64,000 nt of DNA from Mycobacterium scrofulaceum (GCF_002086735.1 NZ_MVIJ01000001.1:248001-312000); one strand, 5' to 3'; shown: positions 35,223 through 43,422, counted from the stretch's first letter. The notes: generated by a model from the letters alone, not told the origin. Numbers and translations: made by a program.

Positions 35223-36471
35223 CGCGGCCTTCCTGCTTGAAGATTTCGCCGTTCTTCATGACGAACGGCACCGTGAGGGTGGCGTCGATGTCGCGCGAGG
35301 GATCACCCGGCACGGCGATGATGTCGGCGAGGTAGCCGGGCGCCAGCCGACCCAGCTCGGCGCCGGCGTCGATGAGCTCGGCGGCCACCACCGTCGCGGC
35401 CCGGATCGCTTGCATCGGTGTCATCCCACGCCGCACCAGCGCGCCGAGCTCCTTGGCGTTGTCCCCATGCGGGATCGCCGGCGCATCGGTGCCGCAGGCG
35501 ATCCGTACCCCAGCGGCAATTGCCTTCGGCAGCATGGCTTTCGCCCGGGGAAACACCTCTTCGGCCTTCTTGCGCAGCTCCGGCGCGATCCGGTCCACCG
35601 CCATCGCCTCGGTCAGGTACGTGGTGGAGACCAGGAAGGTGCCGTGGTCGACCATCATCTGGATCGTGTCGTCGCTCGCCAGGAAGCCGTGTTCGATGCA
35701 GTCGATCCCGGCGCGGATGCACGCTTGGATCGCGCTGTCACCGACGGCGTGCGCGGCCACCCGCACCCCGGCGCGGTGGGCTTCGTCGGCGATCGCGGCG
35801 AACTCGGCGTCGGAGTATTGCTGGGCGCCCGGGGCGGTGCTGTGAGACATGACCCCGCCTGAGGCCGACACCTTGATCAGCTTGGCGCCGTGGCGGATCT
35901 GGTAACGGACACAGGCGATCACGTCCGGCACGCCGTTGGCGATGCCCTCCGCGACCGTCAGCGGCATGATGCCGGGCGCCAGCCGCTGGAACACCGTGGG
36001 ATCCAGGTGCCCGCCGTAGGGGGTGACGGCATGACCGGCGGGGTGGATGCGGGGTCCGGCGTGCCAGCCCTGGTCGATGGCGCGCTGCAGCGCGACGTCG
36101 AGCAGGTACCCGCCCGTCTTGACCATCAGGCCCAGGTTGCGCACGGTGGTGAAGCCCGCGTCCAGGGTGGTGCGCGCATTGACCGCCCCGCGCAGCGTGC
36201 GGTAGGCCGGGTCGTCCTGGACGCCGTGCATCGGCGACGGGAGACCCTCGGGTCCGCCGGGCCCGCCGATCAGCAGGTTGAGTTCCATATCCATCAGTCC
36301 CGGCAACAGCGTCACGTCGCCCAGATCGACGACCATGGCCGAATCCGGAATGCCCCCTTTTGAATTGATCGCGGTGATGCGCTCACCCTCGACCACCACC
36401 ACGGCCGGGGAGCGGACCCGGCCGTCGACCACGTCGCCCCAGCGCGCCGCCCGCAGAACGGTGGTTGTCAT
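35206..36471 (-). CDS. Amidohydrolase-family protein lacking the HxH metal motif
   Basis: Protein of 421 residues with the two-part amidohydrolase fold (beta-sandwich LRAARWGDVVDGRV and ending IIAVPGDPSRD). The place where the family has DxHxH after LLPGL reads D61-M-E63-L-N65, so both first metal histidines are replaced. Later sites remain: Lys in LIKVSASGG, His in AAHAVGD and CIEHGF, Asp in CGTDAPAI. It may bind one metal or act without hydrolase activity. The ATG overlaps the upstream stop (ATGA). Confidence 0.9.
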   Translation of the reverse strand: MTTTVLRAARWGDVVDGRVRSPAVVVVEGERITAINSKGGIPDSAMVVDLGDVTLLPGLMDMELNLLIGGPGGPEGLPSPMHGVQDDPAYRTLRGAVNARTTLDAGFTTVRNLGLMVKTGGYLLDVALQRAIDQGWHAGPRIHPAGHAVTPYGGHLDPTVFQRLAPGIMPLTVAEGIANGVPDVIACVRYQIRHGAKLIKVSASGGVMSHSTAPGAQQYSDAEFAAIADEAHRAGVRVAAHAVGDSAIQACIRAGIDCIEHGFLASDDTIQMMVDHGTFLVSTTYLTEAMAVDRIAPELRKKAEEVFPRAKAMLPKAIAAGVRIACGTDAPAIPHGDNAKELGALVRRGMTPMQAIRAATVVAAELIDAGAELGRLAPGYLADIIAVPGDPSRDIDATLTVPFVMKNGEIFKQEGRDGTHR

Positions 36472-36803
36472 GGAACGGGCTCGGACACGCAATCCAGGGT
36501 GGACGCCCCCGAGTCGGGCACCCGGGGCTGCTTCCAGCACTCCACCGGAAACGACACCATGATCATCGAATACAGCAGGTGCATGAGATTCAGCACGTCG
36601 TCCGGCAAGTCGTCGAGGGAGAACTTGTCGCAGTACGCAAGGGCCTCTTCGGCCCGGGGCGTGATCGCGTCGTAGAAGGCCTTCATCTCCGCCATGGTGC
36701 TCGCCAGCCTCTTGGCGTAACGCTCCGGTTCAGTCGGCAGACACCAGTCGGCGAACTGCTCCAAGTCGGCGAATTCCCTTGGCAGCATGGACATCGTGGT
36801 CAC
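36468..36803 (-). CDS. 111-residue Rieske-associated protein, copy 2
   Basis: Paralogue of the 32008-32343 product, same length, with RLASTMAEM, FYDAITPR, YCDKFSLDDLPDD and a hydrophobic end of the conserved part. The GTG at 36803 overlaps the Rieske stop (GTGA) and gives exactly the length of its paralogue; an ATG at 36794 is an alternative. It overlaps the amidohydrolase start by 4 bases. Function unknown; the tight coupling to the oxygenase suggests a complex. Confidence 0.85.
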   Translation of the reverse strand: MTTMSMLPREFADLEQFADWCLPTEPERYAKRLASTMAEMKAFYDAITPRAEEALAYCDKFSLDDLPDDVLNLMHLLYSMIMVSFPVECWKQPRVPDSGASTLDCVSEPVP

Positions 36804-38068
36804 ACCCCCGCCGTGGAGTTGCGGCGATACCGGTCGATCCAAGCCGCCGTCTCCTTGTGCAGGTGTCGCAGCAGGATCTCCTGGTCGTTGAGGACGAACC
36901 GATCGATCACCCGCGACTCGATCATGCTCTGCGTTGCCTCGAGCGTATTGGCGTCCTGCAGGCCGTATTCCTTGAACGAGACGGCCGCGAGTTCCTGGGC
37001 GACGCGCTCGCGCGGAGTGCGCGGCCGCGGGAAGTACAGCGTTCCCTCGAAGATGTGGGAGTTGTAGGAGGTCGGCCAGTAATGGTAGGTCAGATACCAG
37101 CCCTGACCCCAGAACAGCATCACGAAGTTCGGGAACAGCTGAAACGAATCCAGGCCCCATGGATCGCATTTCGCCGGGTTGAGCCCGGGCGGCAACTCCC
37201 CCAATTCCGGCTTGTCCCAGGGACCGAACAACCCGCTCTGGCAGATGTCCTCGATCGGCTTGCGCATCTCGTCCGACATCTCCCACGCCCGCACACCCGA
37301 CGTGCTGACCAACCGGTGCGGGCCTTCCAACCGGTAATGCGGGGCCTCGAAACCCGCCTCCGCGGCCGCCTTGGAGTACGCCGCCGGCGACTGGTTCGCG
37401 TGCAGCACCGGCGCGTGGTAGAACTCCTGGAACGCGTCCATGTAGAGCTTCCAGTTCGCCCTGACCTCCGAGCGATAGCACCACCGCGAGGTCATCTCGT
37501 CGAACGGATATCCCTCGAGCGCGGTGATCATCGGCCCCAGGAATTCTCGCAACGACTGTTCGGGCTGCTCGGCGAAGTTGACGAAGATGAACCCCTCCCA
37601 CACATCGCAGTGCACCGGCACCAACCCGTAGCGGCCCTTGTCGAGGTCGAAGAACTCCTGCTCCTGCTGCACGAACGTCAGGTTGCCGTCCAAGTCGTAC
37701 CGCCAGGCGTGGTACTTGCAGGTGAATTGCCGGCACACCCCGCTGGTCTCCTCGAGCGGCATGTCGTTCCACACCAGCTTGTTCCCGCGGTGACGGCAGA
37801 CGTTGTGATACGCCTTGATCTCCCCGGATTTCGTGCGCGCCAGAATGATCGAGGTGTTGACAGCCTTGAGCTCCTTGGTGAAATAGCTGCCGGCACGCGG
37901 AAGTCGGTCCACACGGCCGACATTGAGCCAGGCGCGCTTGAAGATGGCCTCACGTTCCAGCTCGTGAATTTCCGGGCTGATGGAATCCTCGTACGAGACC
38001 GGGCCGGTTCCCAGCTCCGGGTAATGCTGGGTCCAGCTACCCTCCGGCGGCTTGGGGAATCGAGCCAT
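36800..38068 (-). CDS. Rieske non-haem iron oxygenase, alpha subunit (copy 2)
   Basis: Protein of 422 residues. Rieske ligands in VCRHRGNKLVW and FTCKYHAWRYD; mononuclear site DAFQEFYHAPVLH. Paralogue of the 32348 product. ATG at 38068 with AGGAG 5 bases upstream. First gene of a long minus-strand operon (oxygenase, small protein, amidohydrolase, MarR, ferredoxin, SDR, oxygenase, small protein, TauD). Substrate unknown; the duplicated oxygenase suggests two successive or two related hydroxylations. Confidence 0.93.
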   Translation of the reverse strand: MARFPKPPEGSWTQHYPELGTGPVSYEDSISPEIHELEREAIFKRAWLNVGRVDRLPRAGSYFTKELKAVNTSIILARTKSGEIKAYHNVCRHRGNKLVWNDMPLEETSGVCRQFTCKYHAWRYDLDGNLTFVQQEQEFFDLDKGRYGLVPVHCDVWEGFIFVNFAEQPEQSLREFLGPMITALEGYPFDEMTSRWCYRSEVRANWKLYMDAFQEFYHAPVLHANQSPAAYSKAAAEAGFEAPHYRLEGPHRLVSTSGVRAWEMSDEMRKPIEDICQSGLFGPWDKPELGELPPGLNPAKCDPWGLDSFQLFPNFVMLFWGQGWYLTYHYWPTSYNSHIFEGTLYFPRPRTPRERVAQELAAVSFKEYGLQDANTLEATQSMIESRVIDRFVLNDQEILLRHLHKETAAWIDRYRRNSTAGV

Positions 38069-38173
38069 GATCACTCCTGTCCGGTCTCACCGGGGCCAAC
38101 GGCCGGCCGGCTGCGCGGAATTGCCGGGCGGCCACCGGTTTCACCGATTTCGTGGGGCTCCGTCGGGGCCGAC

Positions 38174-38212
38174 GGTATATGCTCGACCGCATAATCGCAA
38201 GTAGTTGATATT
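38174..38212. promoter_or_regulatory. Divergent promoter region of Rieske copy 2 and aldehyde dehydrogenase
   Basis: On the plus strand CAAGTAGTTGATATT (38198-38212) is identical to the ferredoxin promoter element and would supply a -10 GATATT about 12 bp before the dehydrogenase leader. On the minus strand TTGCGA and TATACC are spaced about 15 bp and could serve the Rieske operon. TATGC (38178-38182) and GCATA (38189-38193) form a small dyad between them. Confidence 0.5.
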
Positions 38213-38229
38213 GACGATGGGAGTCCTCG

Positions 38230-39675
38230 ATGGATCGAGACCTTGGGGTGCGGATCGCTCCCGGGAGGTGCGTGCTGGCGCACGCAGACGCGTTCGACGT
38301 CATCTCCCCGCACACCGAGGAGCCCATCGCCGAGGTGGCCGCCGCGGGGCCGGCGGACGTCGAAGCGGCGGTCGGCGCCGCCCGCGCGGCCCTCGACCCG
38401 GGGCCGTGGGGCCGGACCGAACCCGCCGAACGGATCTCGGCCGTCCGGCGACTCGCCGACGTCTACGACCGGAGGCGCGCGGAGATGGCCGGCGTCATCA
38501 CGGCCGAGATCGGCGCTCCGATCACCTTCGCCCAGCGCGCCCAGGTCGCCTTGCCCGCGATGATGATGCGCGCATTTTGCGACCTCGCCGAACGGCACAC
38601 CTGGAAGGAGACCCGCGGCGGGTTCTTCGGCGCCGACGTGCACGTCCGCAAGGAACCCGTCGGGGTCGTCGCGGCGATCGTGCCGTGGAACATGCCCCAG
38701 TTCCTCATCGCCACCAAACTGGTGCCCGCGCTGCTCGCCGGCTGCACCGTGATACTCAAGCCCGCGCCCGAATCACCCTTGGACGCTTTGCTTTTAGCGG
38801 AGATGATCGACCAGATCGACCTTCCGCCGGGCGTGGTCAACGTGCTGCCCGGCGACAGCGCCGTCGGCGAGCTCCTGGTATCCCATCCCGGAGTGGACAA
38901 AGTCTCGTTCACGGGGTCGACGGCGGCCGGGCGCACGGTGGCGACCGCGTGCGCGGCCAACCTGACGAAGGTCAGCCTCGAACTCGGCGGCAAATCGGCC
39001 GCCATCGTCCTCGACGACGCGGGGCCCGAATCGGTTGCGGCCGGCGTGCGATCGGCGAGCCTGTCGAACAGCGGCCAGATCTGCAACGCGTTGACCCGCG
39101 TGCTGGTCCCCCAGCACCGCCACGAGGAGTACGTCGACGCTCTCGCCGCCGAGATGACGTCCCTGCGAGTCGGCGATCCCAGCGATCCCGGCACCCAGCT
39201 GGGTCCGCTGGTGTCCCGCCGACAACAGCATCGCGTTCGCGATTACATCCGAATAGGCCGGGACGAAGGCGCCCGGCTTGTCACTGGGGGGACCGAGATG
39301 CCCGACGGACTCGAGCGCGGCTGGTACGTGCGGCCCACCCTGTTCGCGTCCGCGGACAACGGCATGCGCATCGCGCGCGAAGAGATCTTCGGCCCCGTGC
39401 TCACCGTCATCCCGTACCGCGACGACGACGAGGCCGTGGCGATGGCCAACGACTCCGACTACGGCCTGGCCGGATCGGTGTGGACCGCTGACACCGATCG
39501 GGCCCTGTCGATCGCGGCGCGGGTTCGCAGCGGCACCCTCGGCATCAACCAGGGCTACACGATGGACCCGTTCGCGCCGTTCGGCGGCGTCAAGGGCAGC
39601 GGCTACGGCCGCGAGCTGGGCCCCGAAGGCATCGACAGCTACCTCGAAACCAAATCGATCGCGGTTTCGTCCTAA
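38230..39675 (+). CDS. NAD(P)-dependent aldehyde dehydrogenase
   Basis: Protein of 481 residues. Motifs FTGSTAAGR, LELGGKS and catalytic cysteine in SNSGQICNALTR. It is a paralogue of the 12522 product. GGAG lies 6 bases before the ATG (MDRDLGVRI). The N-terminal region is a little shorter than usual and starts close to the conserved DVISPHTEEP. It is likely to act on the aldehyde from the divergent Rieske operon, with which it shares the promoter element. Confidence 0.92.
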   Translation: MDRDLGVRIAPGRCVLAHADAFDVISPHTEEPIAEVAAAGPADVEAAVGAARAALDPGPWGRTEPAERISAVRRLADVYDRRRAEMAGVITAEIGAPITFAQRAQVALPAMMMRAFCDLAERHTWKETRGGFFGADVHVRKEPVGVVAAIVPWNMPQFLIATKLVPALLAGCTVILKPAPESPLDALLLAEMIDQIDLPPGVVNVLPGDSAVGELLVSHPGVDKVSFTGSTAAGRTVATACAANLTKVSLELGGKSAAIVLDDAGPESVAAGVRSASLSNSGQICNALTRVLVPQHRHEEYVDALAAEMTSLRVGDPSDPGTQLGPLVSRRQQHRVRDYIRIGRDEGARLVTGGTEMPDGLERGWYVRPTLFASADNGMRIAREEIFGPVLTVIPYRDDDEAVAMANDSDYGLAGSVWTADTDRALSIAARVRSGTLGINQGYTMDPFAPFGGVKGSGYGRELGPEGIDSYLETKSIAVSS

Positions 39676-39716
39676 CCCGTCACCCGCTCCCGGCGGTACT
39701 CGACAACCGCATCAGA

Positions 39717-39733
39717 ATACCCAGTAAGGGTAT
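39717..39733 (+). promoter_or_regulatory. ATACCC-AGTAA-GGGTAT palindrome
   Basis: Perfect 6-bp inverted repeat with a 5-bp spacer, 42 bp after the aldehyde dehydrogenase stop. ATACCC/GGGTAT half-sites recall operators of CsoR/RicR-type copper regulators in mycobacteria. The resemblance is by eye only. Confidence 0.4.
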
Positions 39734-39848
39734 CAGCCTTACACCGCGACACCACGGGACGTTCGCGCTATTCCTGAAACATACCTGGCAACATATTGAT
39801 TCACGAATGAAATCGTCGTTCGTACAACTCAGCGCGCCTGCGTGGCAT

Positions 39849-39871
39849 ATACCCCCCGGGGGTGATAGCAT
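39849..39871 (+). promoter_or_regulatory. ACCCCC-C-GGGGGT palindrome and TAGCAT -10 of the LpqS-like gene
   Basis: ATACCCCCCGGGGGTGAT (39849-39866) is a GC-rich palindrome flanked by AT, directly followed by a -10 like TAGCAT (39866-39871). A start site near 39878 leaves only a few leader bases before ATG 39882. CsoR-type copper repressors bind such C-run/G-run palindromes. Regulator identity is inferred. Confidence 0.55.
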
Positions 39872-39881
39872 CGCCACTGCT

Positions 39882-40298
39882 ATGCGCCTGCAGACCGCCC
39901 AGACGATCCAGTGGCTGCGCTACACCACCGCAGTCCTGGCCCTTTTCTGGGCAGTCGGGGTCGCCGCGGGGTGCCATCTGCCCCACGTGGCCACATCGAC
40001 ACCCGGGTTGCCGTCCCACGCGGCGGCCGCCGCCGGCCGGGATTTTGCCACGCCGGCTCACCTTGCACCGGCCGGCGGCGACTCGTGCTCGCCGCTGGAC
40101 CAGGTCTGCAAGCATGTGGCGCAGGCATGCTCCACAAGCGATCTGGTGGCGCTCGACATCGTCGTCGCGGTGATCGCGTTGGCCGGTGCACTGGCCGGCC
40201 CGGTGATTCGGGCACCGCGAGCCCCGCCGCGAACCGCCGGGTTCTCGTTTCGCTCGGGTCGAAATCTCCTGACCCGCTTCTGTATCGCTCGGATCTGA
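39882..40298 (+). CDS. LpqS-like cysteine-containing lipoprotein
   Basis: Protein of 138 residues. N-terminal hydrophobic segment (residues 14-30) ends in a lipobox-like VAAGC with Cys31. Three further cysteines are spaced seven residues apart (Cys69, Cys76, Cys83), then a second hydrophobic stretch (87-107) and the C-terminal GRNLLTRFCIARI, which resembles the ending of the copper-induced M. tuberculosis LpqS. The ATG at 39882 is chosen because an upstream in-frame ATG lies before the operator. Likely a membrane-anchored, copper-responsive protein. Confidence 0.7.
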   Translation: MRLQTAQTIQWLRYTTAVLALFWAVGVAAGCHLPHVATSTPGLPSHAAAAAGRDFATPAHLAPAGGDSCSPLDQVCKHVAQACSTSDLVALDIVVAVIALAGALAGPVIRAPRAPPRTAGFSFRSGRNLLTRFCIARI

Positions 40299-40408
40299 TC
40301 GGTCAGCGTCAAGCCGTCGCGGGTTTTCCCGTCGGCCTGTTGCCGCTGCCCACATTCATCGCCGCAGGCGAAATCGCTACGGCGTTCACATCGAGAAACG
40401 AGAGATAC

Positions 40409-40486
40409 ATGAGTCTTGTCCTAGCTGCATATCGAATTAGTTCCGGCAGTGCCACTTTCGCGAGCCGACGGGAGGCGCGGTCATGA
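40409..40486 (+). CDS. 25-residue small ORF coupled to the D-amino-acid-oxidase-like gene
   Basis: ATG at 40409 with a weak GAGAG 4 bases upstream; translation begins MSLVLAAYRISSGSATFASR and ends 5 residues later in TGA that overlaps the next gene's ATG (ATGA). The first half uses codons rare in this GC-rich genome (CTT, CTA, GCT, GCA, TAT, ATT, AGT). It has no cysteine. It could be a regulatory leader peptide, a small functional peptide or a chance ORF in a structured leader. There is 110 bp between the LpqS-like stop and this start. Confidence 0.45.
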   Translation: MSLVLAAYRISSGSATFASRREARS

Positions 40487-41598
40487 CGGCGCACATGGAC
40501 CGGCCGGGCGCGCTGGTGATCGGGGCGGGTGTCAGCGGGTGGACCACCGCGCTGGTGCTGGCCCGCCGGGGCTGGCGTGTCGTCGTGGCCGCCGACCGGT
40601 TCGGCGTCGACACGGTGTCGACCGTGGCCGGCGCGCTATGGGAATGGCCACCATCAGTGTGCGGCCGCCACCATGACCAATCCGTGCTGGGCCGTTCCGC
40701 GGAGTGGGCCCGGCACTCCTACATTCGCTTCGCCCGGCTCGCCGCCGACCCGCGAACCGGGGTGAGCCTGCGCCCGGCGGTGTTCTACTTCACCCGTCCG
40801 GTCGACGAGGACCCGGCCGAGCTGGCGAAGATGACCGAGGTCGGGCGGTTCGTACCCGGGTTCGTCCACGACCCCGAACTGATCGCCGCCCACGGCATCA
40901 GTCCCGACGCCGGGGTGGTGGACGCCTATTCCTACCTGGCGCCCACCATCGACACCGACTGGTACCTGGCATGGCTGGCCCGCCAGGCCGAGACGGCCGG
41001 CATCACCGTCGTCCGGCGCACCGTGCGCGGGGCGCTCGCCGAGCAAGAGGACGAGCTGCTGGCCGAGTTCGGGGTCGAGCTGATCGTCAACTGCTCGGGT
41101 CTGGGAGCGCGTGAGCTGGCCAACGACCCGACCGTGGTGCCGCACCGGGGCGCGCTCCTGAGGGCGGTCAACGACGGCAGTCACATGGCGCGCGTGACCG
41201 CAGCCCACGCGGTGGCCAACGATGCGAGCACCGCCAACCAGGACATGGTCTTCATCGTGCCCCGCGGGGCCAACCGGCTGTTGCTGGGCGGCCTGGTGGA
41301 GCCCGGGGAGTACGGCACCGACCTCAGCCTCGACGGCTATGCGCCGCTGCGGGAGATGCTGGACCGCTGCACGCGGTTCCTGCCGAGCCTGCACGAGGCC
41401 CGCCTGGACGCGGTGGACCCGGTTCGGGTCGGGTTGCGGCCATTCCGTGAAGGCGGCGTGCGGCTGCAGCTCGAACCGGGCAGCCGGATCGTGCACAACT
41501 ACGGGCACGGCGGTGCGGGCGTCACCCTGTCGTGGGGCTGCGCTGACGAGGTTGCCCAACTGGCCGACGCCGTGCACGCGCGGCAGGGCGTCGCCTGA
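40483..41598 (+). CDS. D-amino-acid-oxidase-like FAD-dependent oxidoreductase
   Basis: Protein of 371 residues. N-terminal dinucleotide motif VIGAGVSGWTTAL, substrate-domain segments and the C-terminal HNYGHGGAGVTLSWG that is typical of D-amino-acid oxidase. It would oxidise an amine or D-amino acid to an imine with release of hydrogen peroxide. GGGAGG lies 7 bases before the ATG, and the start overlaps the small ORF stop. Placement behind a copper-type operator is unusual for this family. Substrate not provable. Confidence 0.85.
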   Translation: MTAHMDRPGALVIGAGVSGWTTALVLARRGWRVVVAADRFGVDTVSTVAGALWEWPPSVCGRHHDQSVLGRSAEWARHSYIRFARLAADPRTGVSLRPAVFYFTRPVDEDPAELAKMTEVGRFVPGFVHDPELIAAHGISPDAGVVDAYSYLAPTIDTDWYLAWLARQAETAGITVVRRTVRGALAEQEDELLAEFGVELIVNCSGLGARELANDPTVVPHRGALLRAVNDGSHMARVTAAHAVANDASTANQDMVFIVPRGANRLLLGGLVEPGEYGTDLSLDGYAPLREMLDRCTRFLPSLHEARLDAVDPVRVGLRPFREGGVRLQLEPGSRIVHNYGHGGAGVTLSWGCADEVAQLADAVHARQGVA

Positions 41599-41681
41599 AC
41601 TGACACGCGGACGGCGAAAGTCCGAAATTCCAGCATGACAACGGGATTCAGCCTCCCGTTGAAACCGAAAGGACCAAAACA

Positions 41682-42416
41682 ATGATGACTATGCCCGCAC
41701 CCGGGTGGGTGACGCTCTTGGCGTGGATTGCGACCGGACTCGGAGTGCTGTTGGCCGCAGCCATCCTCGCGGATATCTACGCGCGTGGTTATCGGCAGCC
41801 ACTGCGCGCGATGGAGGCGGTCTGGCCGATCACCGCCATCTACGCCGGTCCGCTGGCGTGGTGGGCCTACCACCGCTGGGGCAGGCCGGCGACCCCGCGC
41901 TGGCAGCAACAATTCGGACGCGCGGGGGGACTGGGCCTGGCGGCGACGGCGGCCGTGCAGACGATTCCGGGTGGCGCGGTCTCCTTCGTCGGCCACATGA
42001 TCGCCATGCCGTTGGTGATGTGGACCGGGATGACGATCGCCGGTCAGGGCGTCTGGCCGATGATGTTGCTGATTGCGGGTTTTGCGCTCCCGCTGCTGAT
42101 CGCCTTCGAGTATCGCTCGCTGGCGCTGACCGGCCGGGACCAGTCCGTGGGCCGGCGACTGTGGGCGGCGTCGCGGATCTCGGTTCTCGCGATCGTCGCG
42201 TTCGACGTGGGCATGGGAGCCTCCATGCTGCTCGTCGCGTTCGTGTTGGGTTACTCCCCGGCGTCCATGGCGTTCTGGCTCGTCATGTGGGGCGGCATGT
42301 GGCTCGGGTTCGCCACCGCCTACCCGATGGTGTGGTGGCTGCTTTCCAAGGAGGCGACCACGGCGGAGTCCACGCCTGCAATCACCCGCACGCCACGGGT
42401 GGAGACGGCTCACTAG
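41682..42416 (+). CDS. DUF4396 multi-pass membrane protein
   Basis: Protein of 244 residues with about six membrane segments. Starts MMTMPAPGWVTLLAWIATGL and has the family signature ILADIYARGYRQPLRAMEAVWPITAIYAGPLA. It lacks the SHCGAGCTLGD cysteine motif seen in its paralogue at 45856 (the equivalent stretch reads AAVQTIPGGAVSFVGH). The ATG is preceded by GAAAGGACC. Function of the family is unknown. 83 bp downstream of the oxidase gene and probably co-expressed. Confidence 0.85.
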   Translation: MMTMPAPGWVTLLAWIATGLGVLLAAAILADIYARGYRQPLRAMEAVWPITAIYAGPLAWWAYHRWGRPATPRWQQQFGRAGGLGLAATAAVQTIPGGAVSFVGHMIAMPLVMWTGMTIAGQGVWPMMLLIAGFALPLLIAFEYRSLALTGRDQSVGRRLWAASRISVLAIVAFDVGMGASMLLVAFVLGYSPASMAFWLVMWGGMWLGFATAYPMVWWLLSKEATTAESTPAITRTPRVETAH

Positions 42417-42494
42417 CCACCGGCGACCTCGAAAGCCGTTGAGGCCGCCGTTATTCCACACTCCGAGGACAGGCACCGGCGCCCGGCATCATCG

Positions 42495-43352
42495 TCAACC
42501 CGCCGATGGCGCCGAGGCCTGCTCCATTCCACGAGCGTGCCTGAGCATTGCTTTGGCCGCCCGCATCGACAACGCCGGCGATAGCCGCTCGAGGTACCAA
42601 AATGCCTTCCACCACGCGGGCACCACGATGATCGCGTCGCCACGCAACACGGCACGAAGCGCGCGCTCGGCAAATTTCTCGGGCGCCATCGGGTGTAGCC
42701 GCTCCCACATCTTGAGGATGTCCTCGTCGCTGATGCCTGCCAGGTCGGTCCGTCCGTACTTGCCGCCGGTGAGGATCGGGGTCCGGATGACGCCGGGGCA
42801 GAGCACCGAGACCCGCACCCCGTGGCGCTCGCCCTCCAGACGCAACGTCCTCGAGAGCGCAACCACGGCGTGTTTGGCCGCGGTATAGCTTGCCTGGCCG
42901 GCGGTTGTCATGAGGCCTGCCATGGAGGCGGTGTTCACGATATGCCCGCAGTGTTGCCGGATCATGATCGGATACGCCGCCTGGATACCGTGCACCACGC
43001 CGCGCAGGTTCACGTCGAAGACGTCGTTCCAGTCGTCGAGCGTGTATCTGTCAACCTCGCCGGCGACTCCGATGCCGGCATTGTTGAACAGGTAGTCGAT
43101 CCGCCCGGAGTGCTGCACCGCCTCGGCGATGGCGCGCTCGAACGACGGGTAGTCGCGCACGTCGAGCTCGATCGCATGCGCCTTGCCGCCTCGGGTGTTG
43201 AGGCGTTGTGCGAACTCCCGCGCGGGGCCGATCTGCCGATCGGCGATCCAGACCTCGGCGCCCCGGTTGACCAGCTCGGCGACCAGAGCCGCGCCGATGC
43301 CGGACGCGCCGCCGGTGACGAATGCGACCTTTCCGGACACGCTCGCTGCCAT
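42495..43352 (-). CDS. Short-chain dehydrogenase/reductase (SDR)
   Basis: Protein of 285 residues. FVTGGASGIGAA, NNAGIG, NTASMAG and YTAAKHA. Classical SDR with a C-terminal hydrophobic/basic extension (WWKAFWYLERLSPALSMRAAKAML) that may touch the membrane. Divergent from the TetR/hotdog fusion gene with a 70-bp gap. Substrate unknown. Confidence 0.9.
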   Translation of the reverse strand: MAASVSGKVAFVTGGASGIGAALVAELVNRGAEVWIADRQIGPAREFAQRLNTRGGKAHAIELDVRDYPSFERAIAEAVQHSGRIDYLFNNAGIGVAGEVDRYTLDDWNDVFDVNLRGVVHGIQAAYPIMIRQHCGHIVNTASMAGLMTTAGQASYTAAKHAVVALSRTLRLEGERHGVRVSVLCPGVIRTPILTGGKYGRTDLAGISDEDILKMWERLHPMAPEKFAERALRAVLRGDAIIVVPAWWKAFWYLERLSPALSMRAAKAMLRHARGMEQASAPSAG

Positions 43353-43369
43353 TGCAGCAGCCTAAGCGC

Positions 43370-43385
43370 GGTAACCTCATTCTCA
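43370..43385 (+). promoter_or_regulatory. GGTAACCTCATTCTCA element before the TetR/hotdog gene
   Basis: Matches the sequence 44570-44585 (GGTAACGTCATTACCA) at 13 of 16 positions, and both copies lie about 50 bp upstream of their start codons. The TAACCT/TAACGT core could be a -10, or the whole may be the TetR-domain operator. Confidence 0.4.
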
Positions 43386-43422
43386 TAGCGCGCGCCGCGC
43401 GGCGGAAGGGGACGAAGCGCTG

